64,000 bases of DNA, taken from Sphingomonas naphthae (lineage in GTDB: Bacteria > Pseudomonadota > Alphaproteobacteria > Sphingomonadales > Sphingomonadaceae). Below the pieces are notes generated by a model. That model saw only the letters and a list, made by a program, of their open reading frames with translations, was not told the DNA's origin and ran no database searches. Every line of letters begins with the position of its first letter. Position 1 is the stretch's first letter. Location: assembly GCF_028607085.1 (NCBI RefSeq), contig NZ_CP117411.1, positions 310,001-374,000 on the forward strand. The letters run 5' to 3'. Made by a program: the position numbers and the translations under genes. This document shows positions 43,301 to 51,984 of the stretch, piece after piece.

Positions 43301-43819
43301 ATCGACGAGGCCGCCGCGCACGGCATATTCGCCGGGGTCGGTCACCGTATCGTTGCGGACATAGCCGTTGGCCTGGAGCAGCTCGGCCAGCGCGTCGCGA
43401 TCGATCCGCTCGCCCGGCGCGAGCGTCGCGGCGAGCTGGCGGATGCGGAAAGGGGTCAGCGTCCGCTGGGTCGCGGCGTTGGCGGTGGTGACGAGCAGCT
43501 GCGGGCCGCTCCGCTTGCGTTGCAGCGCGTGCAGCGCCGCCAACCGCTCGGAGGTGGAGCGCAGCGAGGGCGAGGCGCGATCGTAGGGCAGGCAATCCCA
43601 CGACGGCAGCTGGATCACCTCCAGCTCGGGCGCGAACCACGTCACCGCATCGGCGAGGCCGCGCATCGCCTGCTCGTCGGGCGCGATGAAAACGGCGCGC
43701 CCGCCCTTCGGCGCCGCCGCGCGCGCCAGATCGGCCATCAGCCACGGCAGGAAGCCGTGCGGCGCGCCGGACAGGGTGAGCGGCCGGTCGGCCTTCAGGA
43801 TGCGGGATAGATCGGTCAC
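40352..43819 (-). CDS. mfd: Transcription-repair coupling factor Mfd
   Basis: 1155 residues from GTG 43819. It removes RNA polymerase stalled at DNA damage and recruits UvrA. Visible order: UvrB-homology module (LPYDRASPSLRSTSERLAAL), RNA-polymerase-interacting domain (LVVHTDHGIGRYDGLTRIPV), helicase Walker A GDVGFGKTEVALRAAF, VVDEEQRFGVTHKERLK, LTATPIPRTLQMA, LRGRVGRAKTRAYAYL, and the C-terminal TRCF domain. Length matches E. coli Mfd (1148). It lies downstream of sdhE with a repeat between, near divergent recG. Confidence 0.97.
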   Translation of the reverse strand: MTDLSRILKADRPLTLSGAPHGFLPWLMADLARAAAPKGGRAVFIAPDEQAMRGLADAVTWFAPELEVIQLPSWDCLPYDRASPSLRSTSERLAALHALQRKRSGPQLLVTTANAATQRTLTPFRIRQLAATLAPGERIDRDALAELLQANGYVRNDTVTDPGEYAVRGGLVDLFPAGESLALRLDFFGDEIESVRQFDPQDQRTVGRSEGFTLLPASEALLDEETIKRFRGRYREKFGASATGDPLYQAVSEGRRLAGVDHWLPLLEERLATLFDHLGDSDVIVRDTGVAGATEARFEAIADYHANRVRAQKAEPGSYRPLGPKDLYLDDAEWQGIVADRPLHATTPFHAPESGDTLDLGVDAPRDFTPERTQNANIYEAVVDHVRGLAKAGKKVVLASYSTGARERFKGLLVDHGLDGAMLAESWQDALGAAFKPGTTALAVVALDHGFTAPDVAVLTEQDMLGDRLVRRARRRKSADAFLAELATLSPGDLVVHTDHGIGRYDGLTRIPVGTSPHDCVQLSYAGGDKLYVPVENIDVLSRYGSEEGAALDKLGGVAWQARKSRMKERIREIAGELIATAAERALKPAEVAEPEGSFNEFVARFPYQETDDQDRAIADVVEDLGAGRPMDRLVCGDVGFGKTEVALRAAFVAAMAGMQVAVVCPTTLLARQHFTNFEERFRGFPINIGRLSRLVPAAEAKRTKEGLSDGTIDIVVGTHAILAKGIDFKRLGLVIVDEEQRFGVTHKERLKALKTDVHMLTLTATPIPRTLQMAMSGLRELSVIQTPPVDRLAVRTYVAPWDPVVMREALLREHYRGGQSFFVTPRIKDLPDIEEFLRKEVPEVRYVIAHGQMAPTEVEERMSAFYDKKFDVLVSTTIVESGLDIPSANTLIVHHADRFGLAQLYQLRGRVGRAKTRAYAYLTTSGPRITDTAEKRLHILQNLDTLGAGFQLASHDLDIRGAGNLLGDEQSGHIKEVGFELYQSMLEEAIVEAKAGGLGKAPPREGFSPQITVDAPILIDDEYVPDLDLRMGLYRRLNELADKREIEGFAAELIDRFGPLPQATQNLLTVIEAKLNCKKACIAKLDVGPRGALVTFHEDSFPDLPGLLAYVDRLKGTAKLRPDSKLVVTRAWPDPVGRLNGALQLSRGLAKILA

Positions 43820-43836
43820 GGGAGGTTACCTGCGAT

Positions 43837-43915
43837 GTGCTCCTGCGAAAGCAGGAGCCCAGGGTTATTGAAACGCACCGCTTGGGGCCCTGGGCTCCTG
43901 CCTTCGCAGGAGCAC
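43837..43915. repeat. Hairpin intergenic repeat, family B (copy 2)
   Basis: GTGCTCCTGCGAAAGCAGGA and TCCTGCCTTCGCAGGAGCAC form the arms around AGGGTTATTG...CGCACCGC. Same family as 16935-17015. It sits between sdhE and mfd. Confidence 0.85.
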
Positions 43916-43923
43916 GGGAGGGC

Positions 43924-44190
43924 TCATCGCGGGATGGTGATGTAATCCAGCCGCCGCAGCCGCTCCATCATCGGGCCGACCCAACGCTCGGGCACGACCT
44001 GCGTGCCGATCGCCCAGGCCATGATGTCCACGTCCTGCTCCTCCAGGAAGGTCTCGTACCAGACGATATCCTCGTCGCTCCATTCGGCGGAGTAGGTGTC
44101 GAAGAAGCCGCCGCACATATAATCGGCCTCCTTGGTGCCGCGATGCCAGGCGCGGAAGGACAGGCGGCGGAGGCGGGCGGTGCGGTCCAT
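43924..44190 (-). CDS. sdhE: Succinate dehydrogenase flavinylation factor SdhE
   Basis: 88 residues, GGAG 6 bases upstream. Small all-helical protein with the SdhE signature RLSFRAWHRGTKEADYMCGG (the RG-x-x-E region that helps attach FAD to SdhA), then WYETFLEEQDVDIMAWAIG. It promotes covalent flavinylation of succinate dehydrogenase. Divergent from recG and upstream of mfd, the usual alphaproteobacterial order. Confidence 0.9.
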   Translation of the reverse strand: MDRTARLRRLSFRAWHRGTKEADYMCGGFFDTYSAEWSDEDIVWYETFLEEQDVDIMAWAIGTQVVPERWVGPMMERLRRLDYITIPR

Positions 44191-44302
44191 GATGCTCCAA
44201 CGGCGAACGCCGGCCGGGCATTTCGCCCGCCGGTGATGAGGTGTCGGCGAGGGATTTAGGCGATGGCGGGGGAAACGGGAAGGGGCGCCGAACCACCGTA
44301 CC

Positions 44303-44369
44303 CGTCATTGCGAGCGCAGCGAAGCAATCCAGGTCGGCGCTGGATTGATTCGCTGCGCTCGCAATGACG
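44303..44369. repeat. Hairpin intergenic repeat, family D
   Basis: CGTCATTGCGAGCGCAGCGA and its complement TCGCTGCGCTCGCAATGACG flank a short loop. The element type (CGTCATTGCGAGCG...) is common in many bacterial genomes. It sits between sdhE and recG. Confidence 0.85.
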
Positions 44370-44423
44370 AAATGGCGACCAATCCGCGTGACCAACCCTC
44401 ATCCGCCACGCTAAGGCACCGCC

Positions 44424-46484
44424 ATGCGCCCCGAAATCCTCAACCCGCTCTTCGCCGAGATCGAGGCGCTGAAGGGGATCGGGCCGGGGCTGGCCAAGCC
44501 GCTCAAGCGGCTCGGCCTCGCCCGCGTGATCGATGCCTTGTTCCATCTGCCGTCGGGCTTCGTCGATCGCATCGCCGTGTCCGAACTCGACCAGCGCGAT
44601 GTCGGGCGGATCGTCCTCGCGACCGTCACGCCCACCGAATATCGCATGAGCGGATCGGCCCGCGCGCCGGCCCGCGTCGTCTGCAAGGATTCGCACGGCA
44701 ATCTGGTGGCGCTGGTGTTCTTCGGCGGCGGCTCCGGCTGGGCGAAGAAGCAGCTGCCGCTGGGCGAGCCCAAGGCGATCTCCGGCAAGCTGGAGCAGTA
44801 CGACCAGTGGCTCCAGATCGTCCACCCGGAGGTGATGACGATCGAGGAGGCGGGTGCGCTGCCCCGGCGCGAGGCGGTCTATCCGCTGTCCGAGGGGCTA
44901 TCCAACAAGCGGATGGGCGGCATCGTCGCGCAGGCGATGGAGCGCGCGCCGGTGCTGGACGAATGGATCGAGCCGTCGCTCCTTTCGACCCGCCAATGGC
45001 CGGGCTGGCACGACGCGCTGGCCCGCATCCATGCCGACCCGGAGGATGGCGCGGCGCGGGCGCGGCTGGCCTATGACGAATTGTTCGCCAACCAGCTGGC
45101 CCTAACCCTCGTTCGCGCCTCGGCACGCAGGCGGCGCGGGGTGGCGCTCACCGGCGACGGGCGGCTGCGCGACGCGCTGAAGCTGCCCTATGCTCCCACC
45201 GGCGCGCAGGCACGCTCGATCGCGGAGATCGAGGGCGATCTGGCGCAGACCCAGCCGATGGTGCGGCTGCTGCAAGGCGATGTCGGCGCCGGCAAGACCC
45301 TGGTGGCGGCGATGGCGATGCTGGTCGCGGTCGAGGCCGGCGCGCAGGCGGCGATGCTGGCGCCCACCGAAATCCTCGCCCGCCAGCATTACGAGACGCT
45401 GAGCCGCACGCTTGCCGGCCTGCCCGTGACGGTCGCGATCCTCACCGGGCGCGACAAGGGCCGGGCGCGCGAATCGACCCTGATGGGGCTGGCGGACGGA
45501 TCGATCGACATCCTCGTCGGCACCCACGCCATCTTTCAGGAGGGGGTGGCCTATCGCAACCTCGGGCTGGCGGTGGTGGACGAGCAGCATCGCTTCGGCG
45601 TCGCCCAGCGGCTGATGCTGACGAGCAAGGCGGCCCATGTTCCCCACCTGCTGGCGATGACCGCGACACCCATCCCGCGCACGCTCACTCTGTCGCATTA
45701 TGGCGAGATGGACGTCAGCCGGCTCGACGAAATGCCCCCCGGCCGCCAGCCGATCGAGACGCGCGTGCTCTCCGCCGAGCGGCTCGACGAGGTGGTGGAC
45801 GGCCTCGCCCGCCATGTCGCCGCCGGCGGACAGGCCTATTGGGTGTGCCCGCTCGTCGAGGAGAGCGAGGTCTCCGATCAGGCCGCCGCCGAGGCGCGCG
45901 CCGTGATGCTCCGCCAGCGGTTCGGCGACAAGGTCGGCCTCGTCCACGGGCGGATGAAGGGGCCGGACAAGGATGCGGTAATGGCCGATTTCCAGGCGGC
46001 GCGCACATCCATCCTCGTCGCGACGACGGTGATCGAGGTGGGGGTGGACGTGCCCAACGCCACGCTCATCATCATCGAGGGGGCCGATCGCTTCGGCCTC
46101 GCCCAACTCCACCAGTTGCGCGGCCGGGTCGGGCGCGGCAGCGGGCGATCGGTCTGCCTGCTGCTGCGCGGCAACATGCTGAGCGAGACGGCGCGGGCGC
46201 GCCTCGCTTTGCTGCGCGAGAGCAACGACGGCTTCCGCATCGCCGAGGAGGATCTGAAACTGCGCGGCGCGGGCGACATGCTCGGCACCCGCCAGTCGGG
46301 CGAGGCGGCGTTCAGGCTGGCGACACCCGAATTTACGCAGGAACTGATCGAGGCGGCGACCGCTGATGCCCGGCTGCTCGTCGATCGCGACGGGGGGCTG
46401 GCGTCGGCGCGCGGCTGTGCGGCGCGGGTGGCGCTGTATCTGTTCGAGCGTGACGCGGGCGTGGCGCTGCTGCGCTCGGGATGA
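44424..46484 (+). CDS. recG: ATP-dependent DNA helicase RecG
   Basis: 686 residues, AAGG 8 bases upstream. It reverses stalled forks and processes recombination intermediates. N-terminal wedge domain starts LKGIGPGLAKPLKRLGLARV; helicase motifs are GDVGAGKTLVAAMAM (I), LAPTEILARQHYE (Ia), VVDEQHRFGVAQR (II), MTATPIPRTLTLS (III) and RGRVGRGSGRSVCLLL (VI). Length agrees with E. coli RecG (693). Overlaps a possible upstream reading of opgG, which really starts at 46499. Confidence 0.97.
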   Translation: MRPEILNPLFAEIEALKGIGPGLAKPLKRLGLARVIDALFHLPSGFVDRIAVSELDQRDVGRIVLATVTPTEYRMSGSARAPARVVCKDSHGNLVALVFFGGGSGWAKKQLPLGEPKAISGKLEQYDQWLQIVHPEVMTIEEAGALPRREAVYPLSEGLSNKRMGGIVAQAMERAPVLDEWIEPSLLSTRQWPGWHDALARIHADPEDGAARARLAYDELFANQLALTLVRASARRRRGVALTGDGRLRDALKLPYAPTGAQARSIAEIEGDLAQTQPMVRLLQGDVGAGKTLVAAMAMLVAVEAGAQAAMLAPTEILARQHYETLSRTLAGLPVTVAILTGRDKGRARESTLMGLADGSIDILVGTHAIFQEGVAYRNLGLAVVDEQHRFGVAQRLMLTSKAAHVPHLLAMTATPIPRTLTLSHYGEMDVSRLDEMPPGRQPIETRVLSAERLDEVVDGLARHVAAGGQAYWVCPLVEESEVSDQAAAEARAVMLRQRFGDKVGLVHGRMKGPDKDAVMADFQAARTSILVATTVIEVGVDVPNATLIIIEGADRFGLAQLHQLRGRVGRGSGRSVCLLLRGNMLSETARARLALLRESNDGFRIAEEDLKLRGAGDMLGTRQSGEAAFRLATPEFTQELIEAATADARLLVDRDGGLASARGCAARVALYLFERDAGVALLRSG

Positions 46485-46498
46485 GGACGGGAGGCACG

Positions 46499-47998
46499 AT
46501 GGACGGGCGGATCGGACGACGCGAGCTTCTGGGTGCGGCCGCCTTGCTCGGCATCTCGCCCGCCTTGGCGAAGATCGCGCCGAAAGGCTTCACCGGCGCA
46601 GAGATCGAGGCGCAGGCGAAAGCGCTGGCCGCCAGGCCCTTCGTCCCCTCGCCCCCGCTGCCCGACAGCCTCAAGTTCAATTACGACGAATATCGGATGC
46701 TGCGCTTTCACCGGCGGGAGGCCTTGTGGCAGCCTGGGCCGATCATCGCCGAGCCGATGGCGCCCGGCGGCCTGTTCGCCGATCCGGTCGCGATCAACGC
46801 CGTGGCGGCCGGCGCGGTGAAGCCCTTCCCCTTCGACCCCACCCAATTCGATAGCCCGCCCGGCCGCACCCTGCCCGGCGAGCCCGGCATCGGCTTCTCC
46901 GGCGTGCGTTTCCTAGCGCCGATCAACCGCCCCGACGTGAAGGACGAATTCGCCGTCTTTCAGGGCGCCAGCTACTTCCGGGCGGTGGCGCGCGGCACGC
47001 TTTACGGCCTGTCGGCGCGCGCCATCGCCATCGGCACGGGTGGGCCCAAGGAGGAATTCCCCATCTTCCGCGCCTTCTGGCTGGAAAAGCCCGAGCGCGG
47101 CGACACGGTGCGGGTGCATGGGCTGGTCGACGGGCCGAGCCTGACCGGCGTGTGGCATTTCTCGATCCGCACCGGCGCGGCCACCGTGTTCGACGTGGAG
47201 GCGGTGATCTTCCCGCGTACCAACATCGACGCGGTCGGGCTGGCCCCGATGAGCAGCATGTTCATGTCCGGCCCGGCGAGCGCGCGCCGGTTCGACGATT
47301 TCCGCCCCGCCGTCCACGACAGCGACGGGCTGGAGCTTTGGACCGGCGAGGGCGAGCAGGTCTGGCGCCCGCTGACCAATCCGAAACAGATCGAGCTGTC
47401 CGCCTTTGCCGACACCAACCCGCGCGGCTTCGGCCTGATGCAGCGCGCCCGCGACTTTTCCGACTATCGCGATGCCGAGGCGCATTACGAGCAGCGGCCG
47501 AGCCTGTGGGTCGAGCCCGTTGGCAAGTGGGGGCCGGGTTCCGTCGAACTTTTGGAACTGCCCACCGATAATGAGACGACCGACAATATCGTGCTTTTCT
47601 GGCGGCCCGCCAAGCCTTTGGCCGCCGGCCGCGTTTACCGCACGGCCTATCGGTTGCATTGGACGACTGATAGTCCGGCACCTAAAGCCCTGTCGCGCGT
47701 TACAGACACACGCACAGGCGCGAGCTTCGCGGGTCATAGCCCGGATGGCTCCCGCGCCTTCGCGGTGGATTTTGAGGGGTCACGCATCGTGGGTGAACTG
47801 GACAGCATCACGGCGGACGCCGCGACGAGCCGGGGGACATTGCGTCCCGTGACGCTCTCGCGCCTGCCCAGCAGCGGCGACGTGCGCGCCAATCTCGCAC
47901 TGACCGTGCAGGGCAGCGAGCCGGCCGACGTCCGGCTGACGCTCCGCCGCGACGGCCGCGCGCTCAGCGAGACGTTCGTGACGCGGTGGCGGGCATGA
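46499..47998 (+). CDS. opgG: Periplasmic glucan synthesis protein OpgG/MdoG
   Basis: 499 residues from ATG 46499 (GGGAGG 5 bases upstream). A twin-arginine-like signal GRRELLGAAALLGISPALA targets it to the periplasm. OpgG landmarks: SLKFNYDEYRMLRFHRREAL, RFLAPINRPDVKDEFAVFQG, YGLSARAIAIGTG and the C-terminal FRDGRALSETFV-type Ig domain. With OpgH it makes osmoregulated periplasmic glucans (branching and release). Overlaps opgH by ATGA. Confidence 0.92.
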   Translation: MDGRIGRRELLGAAALLGISPALAKIAPKGFTGAEIEAQAKALAARPFVPSPPLPDSLKFNYDEYRMLRFHRREALWQPGPIIAEPMAPGGLFADPVAINAVAAGAVKPFPFDPTQFDSPPGRTLPGEPGIGFSGVRFLAPINRPDVKDEFAVFQGASYFRAVARGTLYGLSARAIAIGTGGPKEEFPIFRAFWLEKPERGDTVRVHGLVDGPSLTGVWHFSIRTGAATVFDVEAVIFPRTNIDAVGLAPMSSMFMSGPASARRFDDFRPAVHDSDGLELWTGEGEQVWRPLTNPKQIELSAFADTNPRGFGLMQRARDFSDYRDAEAHYEQRPSLWVEPVGKWGPGSVELLELPTDNETTDNIVLFWRPAKPLAAGRVYRTAYRLHWTTDSPAPKALSRVTDTRTGASFAGHSPDGSRAFAVDFEGSRIVGELDSITADAATSRGTLRPVTLSRLPSSGDVRANLALTVQGSEPADVRLTLRRDGRALSETFVTRWRA

Positions 47999-49926
47999 GC
48001 GCCGCCCCCGCCCGCGCGACGACCCCGGCCAGCGCGCCGGTGGCGATGCCGCCCGAAACGCCGATCGCGATGCCGGTTCAGGATCTGAACGAACTGCCGC
48101 GCGCCAAGCCGCTGCCGGTCAGCTCGCCGGTCACGATCGATCTGCGCCGCGCGATCCTGATCGGCGCGACCGCCTGCGCGACCATCTTCGCCAGCGTCTG
48201 GACGACCGGCGCCGCCGCCGAGGACGGGCTCCAGCTCTCCGAAGTGCTGCTGATCCTGCTCGTCCTGCCGTTGTTCGCCTGGATCACCTTCTCCTTCGTG
48301 CAGGCGGTGGCGGGCTTCATCTGCCTCGCCACCGGCACAGGGCATGAGATGATTCCGCTGCCCACCGGTCGCCGCCCGAAATCGCGCGCCGCGATCCTGA
48401 TGCCGATCCACAACGAGGGCGCCAACGAGGTGATGTCGCGTGTCGCCGCGATGATCCGCTCGCTGGAAAAGACCGCCGGCGGCGACATGTTCGACATCTT
48501 CATCCTGTCGGACACGACCGATCAGGAAATCCGCCGTGCCGAGGCGATCGCCTGGGCGGCGCTCGCCGGCGACAGCAAGGTGCCGCTCTACTATCGCCTC
48601 CGCGAGAAGAATGTCGGCCGCAAGCCCGGCAACATCGCCGATTGGGTGCGGCGCCACGGCGGCGGCTACGAGCAGATGATCGTGCTCGACGCGGACAGCC
48701 TGATGGGCGGGCCAACGATGGTGCGGATGGTGACCGCTATGGAGGCCAATTCCGGCACCGCGCTGATCCAGACCATGCCCGTCGTCGCCGGCGCCCGCAC
48801 GCTCTTCGCGCGGTGGCAACAATTTTCGGCGCGCCTCTATTCGCCGGTCTCTTCGGCCGGGCTGATGTGGTGGTCGGGCTCGGAAGCGACCTTCTGGGGC
48901 CATAACGCCATCATCCGCACCCGCGCCTTCGCCGAGGGCTGCGGCCTGCCCGACCTGTCCGGCCCGGCGCCCTTCGGCGGCGCAATCCTCAGCCACGATC
49001 TGGTCGAGGCCGCGCTGCTGCGCCGTCAGGGCTGGGCGGTACATATGGTAGAGCTGCCCGAGAGCTTCGAGGAATTCCCGCCGACGCCGATCGATCACGC
49101 CATCCGCGATCGCCGCTGGTGCCAGGGCAATATCCAGCACCTCCGCCTGCTCACCACCCCCGGCCTTCACTGGGTCAGCCGGCTGCAACTGCTGATGGGC
49201 GCCTCCAGCTATATGATCGCGCCCTTGTGGATGCTGCTGATCGTGGCCGGCGCGCTGGTGCCCAATCAGGGCGGCATCGCCTGGTTCGAGACGCCGGGCA
49301 TGTCGCGCGTGCTGTTCTTCACCGTCCTGCTGCTGCTCGGGCCGAAACTGATGGGTCTGGTCTGGACCTTGATCGACAATGAGCGTCGCCGCTCCTTCGG
49401 CGGTACCGATCGCATCCTGGCGAGCGCCGTGGTCGAAATGCCGCTGGCCATCGTGATGGCGCCGGTGACGATGGTCACCCACCTCATCATGCTGTGGCAG
49501 ATCGCGCGCGGCCGCGCCGCCAAGTGGAGCGCCCAGCGCCGCGACGCGCACAGGCTGGAGGCGGGCGAGGCGTTCAGCTTCTACCGCGTCCACATGGTCG
49601 TCGGCGCGCTGGTGCTGGCGACGATGATGTGGTCGGGCCATTCGCTGTGGTGGACCGCGCCGGTGGCGCTCGGCCTGATCGGCGCGCCGATCTTCGCGAT
49701 GATCGCCTCGCGCCGCGACTGGGGCCTCGTCCTCGCCCGCGAGGGCCTGTTCGTCACCCCCGAGGAGCGGACGGCGCTGCGCATCGATCGCGAGGAACCC
49801 GGCTCGCGCATCCTCACCGACGCGCTCGACCGTCTAGTCGCCTGGCACCGCTCGCGCGCCTGGTCGCGCCACCTGCGCGCGGAAAACCCCTCGCGGCAGG
49901 TCACGCCGGAGATGCTGACCCGCTGA
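47995..49926 (+). CDS. opgH: Glucan glucosyltransferase OpgH/MdoH
   Basis: 643 residues. It polymerises UDP-glucose into the beta-glucan backbone at the inner membrane. Motifs: RAAILMPIHNEGANEVMSRV, MIVLDADSLMGGPTMVRM (DxD), and RDRRWCQGNIQHLRLL (QxxRW type). Several membrane segments before and after the GT2 domain. Shorter than E. coli OpgH (847), lacking much of its N-terminal extension. The preceding opgG overlap implies one operon. Confidence 0.93.
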   Translation: MSAAPARATTPASAPVAMPPETPIAMPVQDLNELPRAKPLPVSSPVTIDLRRAILIGATACATIFASVWTTGAAAEDGLQLSEVLLILLVLPLFAWITFSFVQAVAGFICLATGTGHEMIPLPTGRRPKSRAAILMPIHNEGANEVMSRVAAMIRSLEKTAGGDMFDIFILSDTTDQEIRRAEAIAWAALAGDSKVPLYYRLREKNVGRKPGNIADWVRRHGGGYEQMIVLDADSLMGGPTMVRMVTAMEANSGTALIQTMPVVAGARTLFARWQQFSARLYSPVSSAGLMWWSGSEATFWGHNAIIRTRAFAEGCGLPDLSGPAPFGGAILSHDLVEAALLRRQGWAVHMVELPESFEEFPPTPIDHAIRDRRWCQGNIQHLRLLTTPGLHWVSRLQLLMGASSYMIAPLWMLLIVAGALVPNQGGIAWFETPGMSRVLFFTVLLLLGPKLMGLVWTLIDNERRRSFGGTDRILASAVVEMPLAIVMAPVTMVTHLIMLWQIARGRAAKWSAQRRDAHRLEAGEAFSFYRVHMVVGALVLATMMWSGHSLWWTAPVALGLIGAPIFAMIASRRDWGLVLAREGLFVTPEERTALRIDREEPGSRILTDALDRLVAWHRSRAWSRHLRAENPSRQVTPEMLTR

Positions 49927-49964
49927 GCCTTCCCGCCGCGTTGCCGAGCCGATAGGGTGTTCTC

Positions 49965-51908
49965 ATGAAGACCCTCAGGTTCGCGGCGCTGGCGTCGATC
50001 AGCCTTCTGGCCCACCCGGCTTTCGCTGCCGACAAACTGCTTTACGGCCCGCCCGCCGACTGGGTGAAGCCGATACCCGTCCGCCCCGACATAGCACCGC
50101 CCGGCGACGTGCCCGTGCGCCCGCTGTTGCAGGACCAGCAGGTCCGGCTCGACCGCACCGCGCAATATCGCTTCCTGCGATCGATGATGAAGATCCAGAC
50201 GGCGCAGGGGCTGTCGGCGGGCACGATCAACATTTCGTGGAAGCCCGACACCGACGATCTGACGATCCACAAACTCCTGATCCATCGCGGCGATCAGGTG
50301 ATCGACGTGCTCGCCAAGGGCCAGACCTTCACCGTCCTGCGCCGCGAGACCAATCTCGAACGCGCCGCGCTCGACGGCAATCTCACCGCTACGATCCAGC
50401 CCGAGGGTTTGCAGGTGGGCGACGTGATCGAGTTTTCGGGCACCTTGAAACGCAGCGATCCGGTGCTGAAAGGCCATGTCGAGCAGGCCGGGGCCACATG
50501 GAACGGCGCCACCATCGCCCAGGCCAGCTTCCGCGCGAGCTGGCCAGCCGATCTGCCGCTGCGCCTGCGCCAGACCGAGGATTTGCCCGTTCCCAAGCCG
50601 GAGAAAGCCGGCGACCGCATGACGCTGGCCATCCAGATGGACGGCGCCAAGCCGCTGATCCGCCCGGCCAAAGCGCCGCCGCGTTTCCAGCGCGGCCGCA
50701 TCCTGGAGATGAGCGACTTCGCCGCGTGGAGCGACGTCGCCGATCTGATGCGCCCCTATTTCGACAAGACCGCGCAACTGCCCGCCACAGGCCCGCTACA
50801 GGACGAACTGAAGCGCATCGCCACGCTCTCGCCCGATCCCAAGCTGCGCGCCGAGGCGGCACTCGTGCTGGTGCAGACCAAGGTGCGCTACCTCGCCCTC
50901 TCGATGAACGATGGCGGGCTGGTGCCGGCGGCGGCCGAGCTGACCTGGTCGCGCCGCTTCGGCGACTGCAAGGGCAAGACGGTGCTGCTGCTCGCCCTGC
51001 TCCACGCGCTGGGGATCGAGGCGGAGGCGGTGCTGGTCAACAGCCCGACCGGAGACGGGATCGACGCGATGCTCCCGATGGTCGGCGCCTTCGATCATGT
51101 GCTGGTCCGCGCGCACATCGCCGGCAAGACCTATTGGCTCGACGGCACCCGCCCCGCCGATACCGATATCGACCGGCTGGAGGTGCCGACCTTCGTGTGG
51201 GGTCTGCCGCTGATCGAGAAATCGGCGCTGGTCCGCATCATGCCCGAGCCGCTCAAGGAGCCCAGCGTGATCGCGCGCTCCAGGATCGACGCGAGCGCCG
51301 GCGCCTTCGCCCCCGCGCCCTTCCATGGCGAGATCATCTTGCGCGGCGACAATGCGCTCAAGATCCGGCTCGGCCTCGCCAATGCCTCGGCCGAGCAGAA
51401 GGATCAGGCGATCAGGAAATTGATGATGCAGCGCTACGATTTCGTCCAGTTCAAGACGACGGCGATGAAATGGGACGACAGGACCGGCTCCCTCACGCTC
51501 GGCGGCGACGGCATGGCCACGCTCGAATGGACCGAGCGCCGCTATTCGCCCGACGGCATGGACGTCGGCAATCGCGCCGATTTCACGCGCGAACCCGGCC
51601 CGCACCAGGACGCGCCCTTCACGGTCGGCTATCCCGCCTATTTCCAGGCGGAGGAGGAAGTGCTGTTGCCCGCCACCGGCTTCACCCTCGTCAACGGCGA
51701 AGCGGTGGACAAGACGGTCGCGGGGGCCGCCTACACCCGCCGCGCCAGCGTGGACGGCAAACTGTTCAAGGTCATGACGACCCAGCGCAGCCTCGCCAGC
51801 GAATTCCCCGCCGCCGACGCCCCGGCGGCGCAGGCGACATTACGCGCGCTGTTCGCCAGGAAGGTGCATCTGGTGCTGCCGGAGAGCATCAAGGATCCGG
51901 CGGAGTAA
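49965..51908 (+). CDS. Exported DUF3857/transglutaminase-like protein, copy 1
   Basis: 647 residues with a signal peptide (MKTLRFAALASISLLAHPAF). N-terminal DUF3857 region (MMKIQTAQGLSAGTINISWK), then a transglutaminase core with Cys335 in SRRFGDCKGKTVLLLALLH, His in GAFDHVLVRAHI and Asp in YWLDGTRPADTD. Proteins of this kind are periplasmic or outer-membrane-facing with unknown substrate. It follows opgH by 38 bases but may have its own promoter. The next gene is a paralogue with Cys at the same residue number. Confidence 0.8.
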   Translation: MKTLRFAALASISLLAHPAFAADKLLYGPPADWVKPIPVRPDIAPPGDVPVRPLLQDQQVRLDRTAQYRFLRSMMKIQTAQGLSAGTINISWKPDTDDLTIHKLLIHRGDQVIDVLAKGQTFTVLRRETNLERAALDGNLTATIQPEGLQVGDVIEFSGTLKRSDPVLKGHVEQAGATWNGATIAQASFRASWPADLPLRLRQTEDLPVPKPEKAGDRMTLAIQMDGAKPLIRPAKAPPRFQRGRILEMSDFAAWSDVADLMRPYFDKTAQLPATGPLQDELKRIATLSPDPKLRAEAALVLVQTKVRYLALSMNDGGLVPAAAELTWSRRFGDCKGKTVLLLALLHALGIEAEAVLVNSPTGDGIDAMLPMVGAFDHVLVRAHIAGKTYWLDGTRPADTDIDRLEVPTFVWGLPLIEKSALVRIMPEPLKEPSVIARSRIDASAGAFAPAPFHGEIILRGDNALKIRLGLANASAEQKDQAIRKLMMQRYDFVQFKTTAMKWDDRTGSLTLGGDGMATLEWTERRYSPDGMDVGNRADFTREPGPHQDAPFTVGYPAYFQAEEEVLLPATGFTLVNGEAVDKTVAGAAYTRRASVDGKLFKVMTTQRSLASEFPAADAPAAQATLRALFARKVHLVLPESIKDPAE

Positions 51909-51984
51909 GGCCGCCCGCACGCCCGCGCGGCGATACTTGCGAAGCCGAACGCAGCGGCTACCTTGCCCGCCGGGGGGTATCATC

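Noticed and set aside
40385-43810. A very long open frame on the plus strand opposite mfd
   Set aside because: It is Arg/His/Gly-rich without domains and is the mirror of a clear mfd gene in GC-rich DNA.
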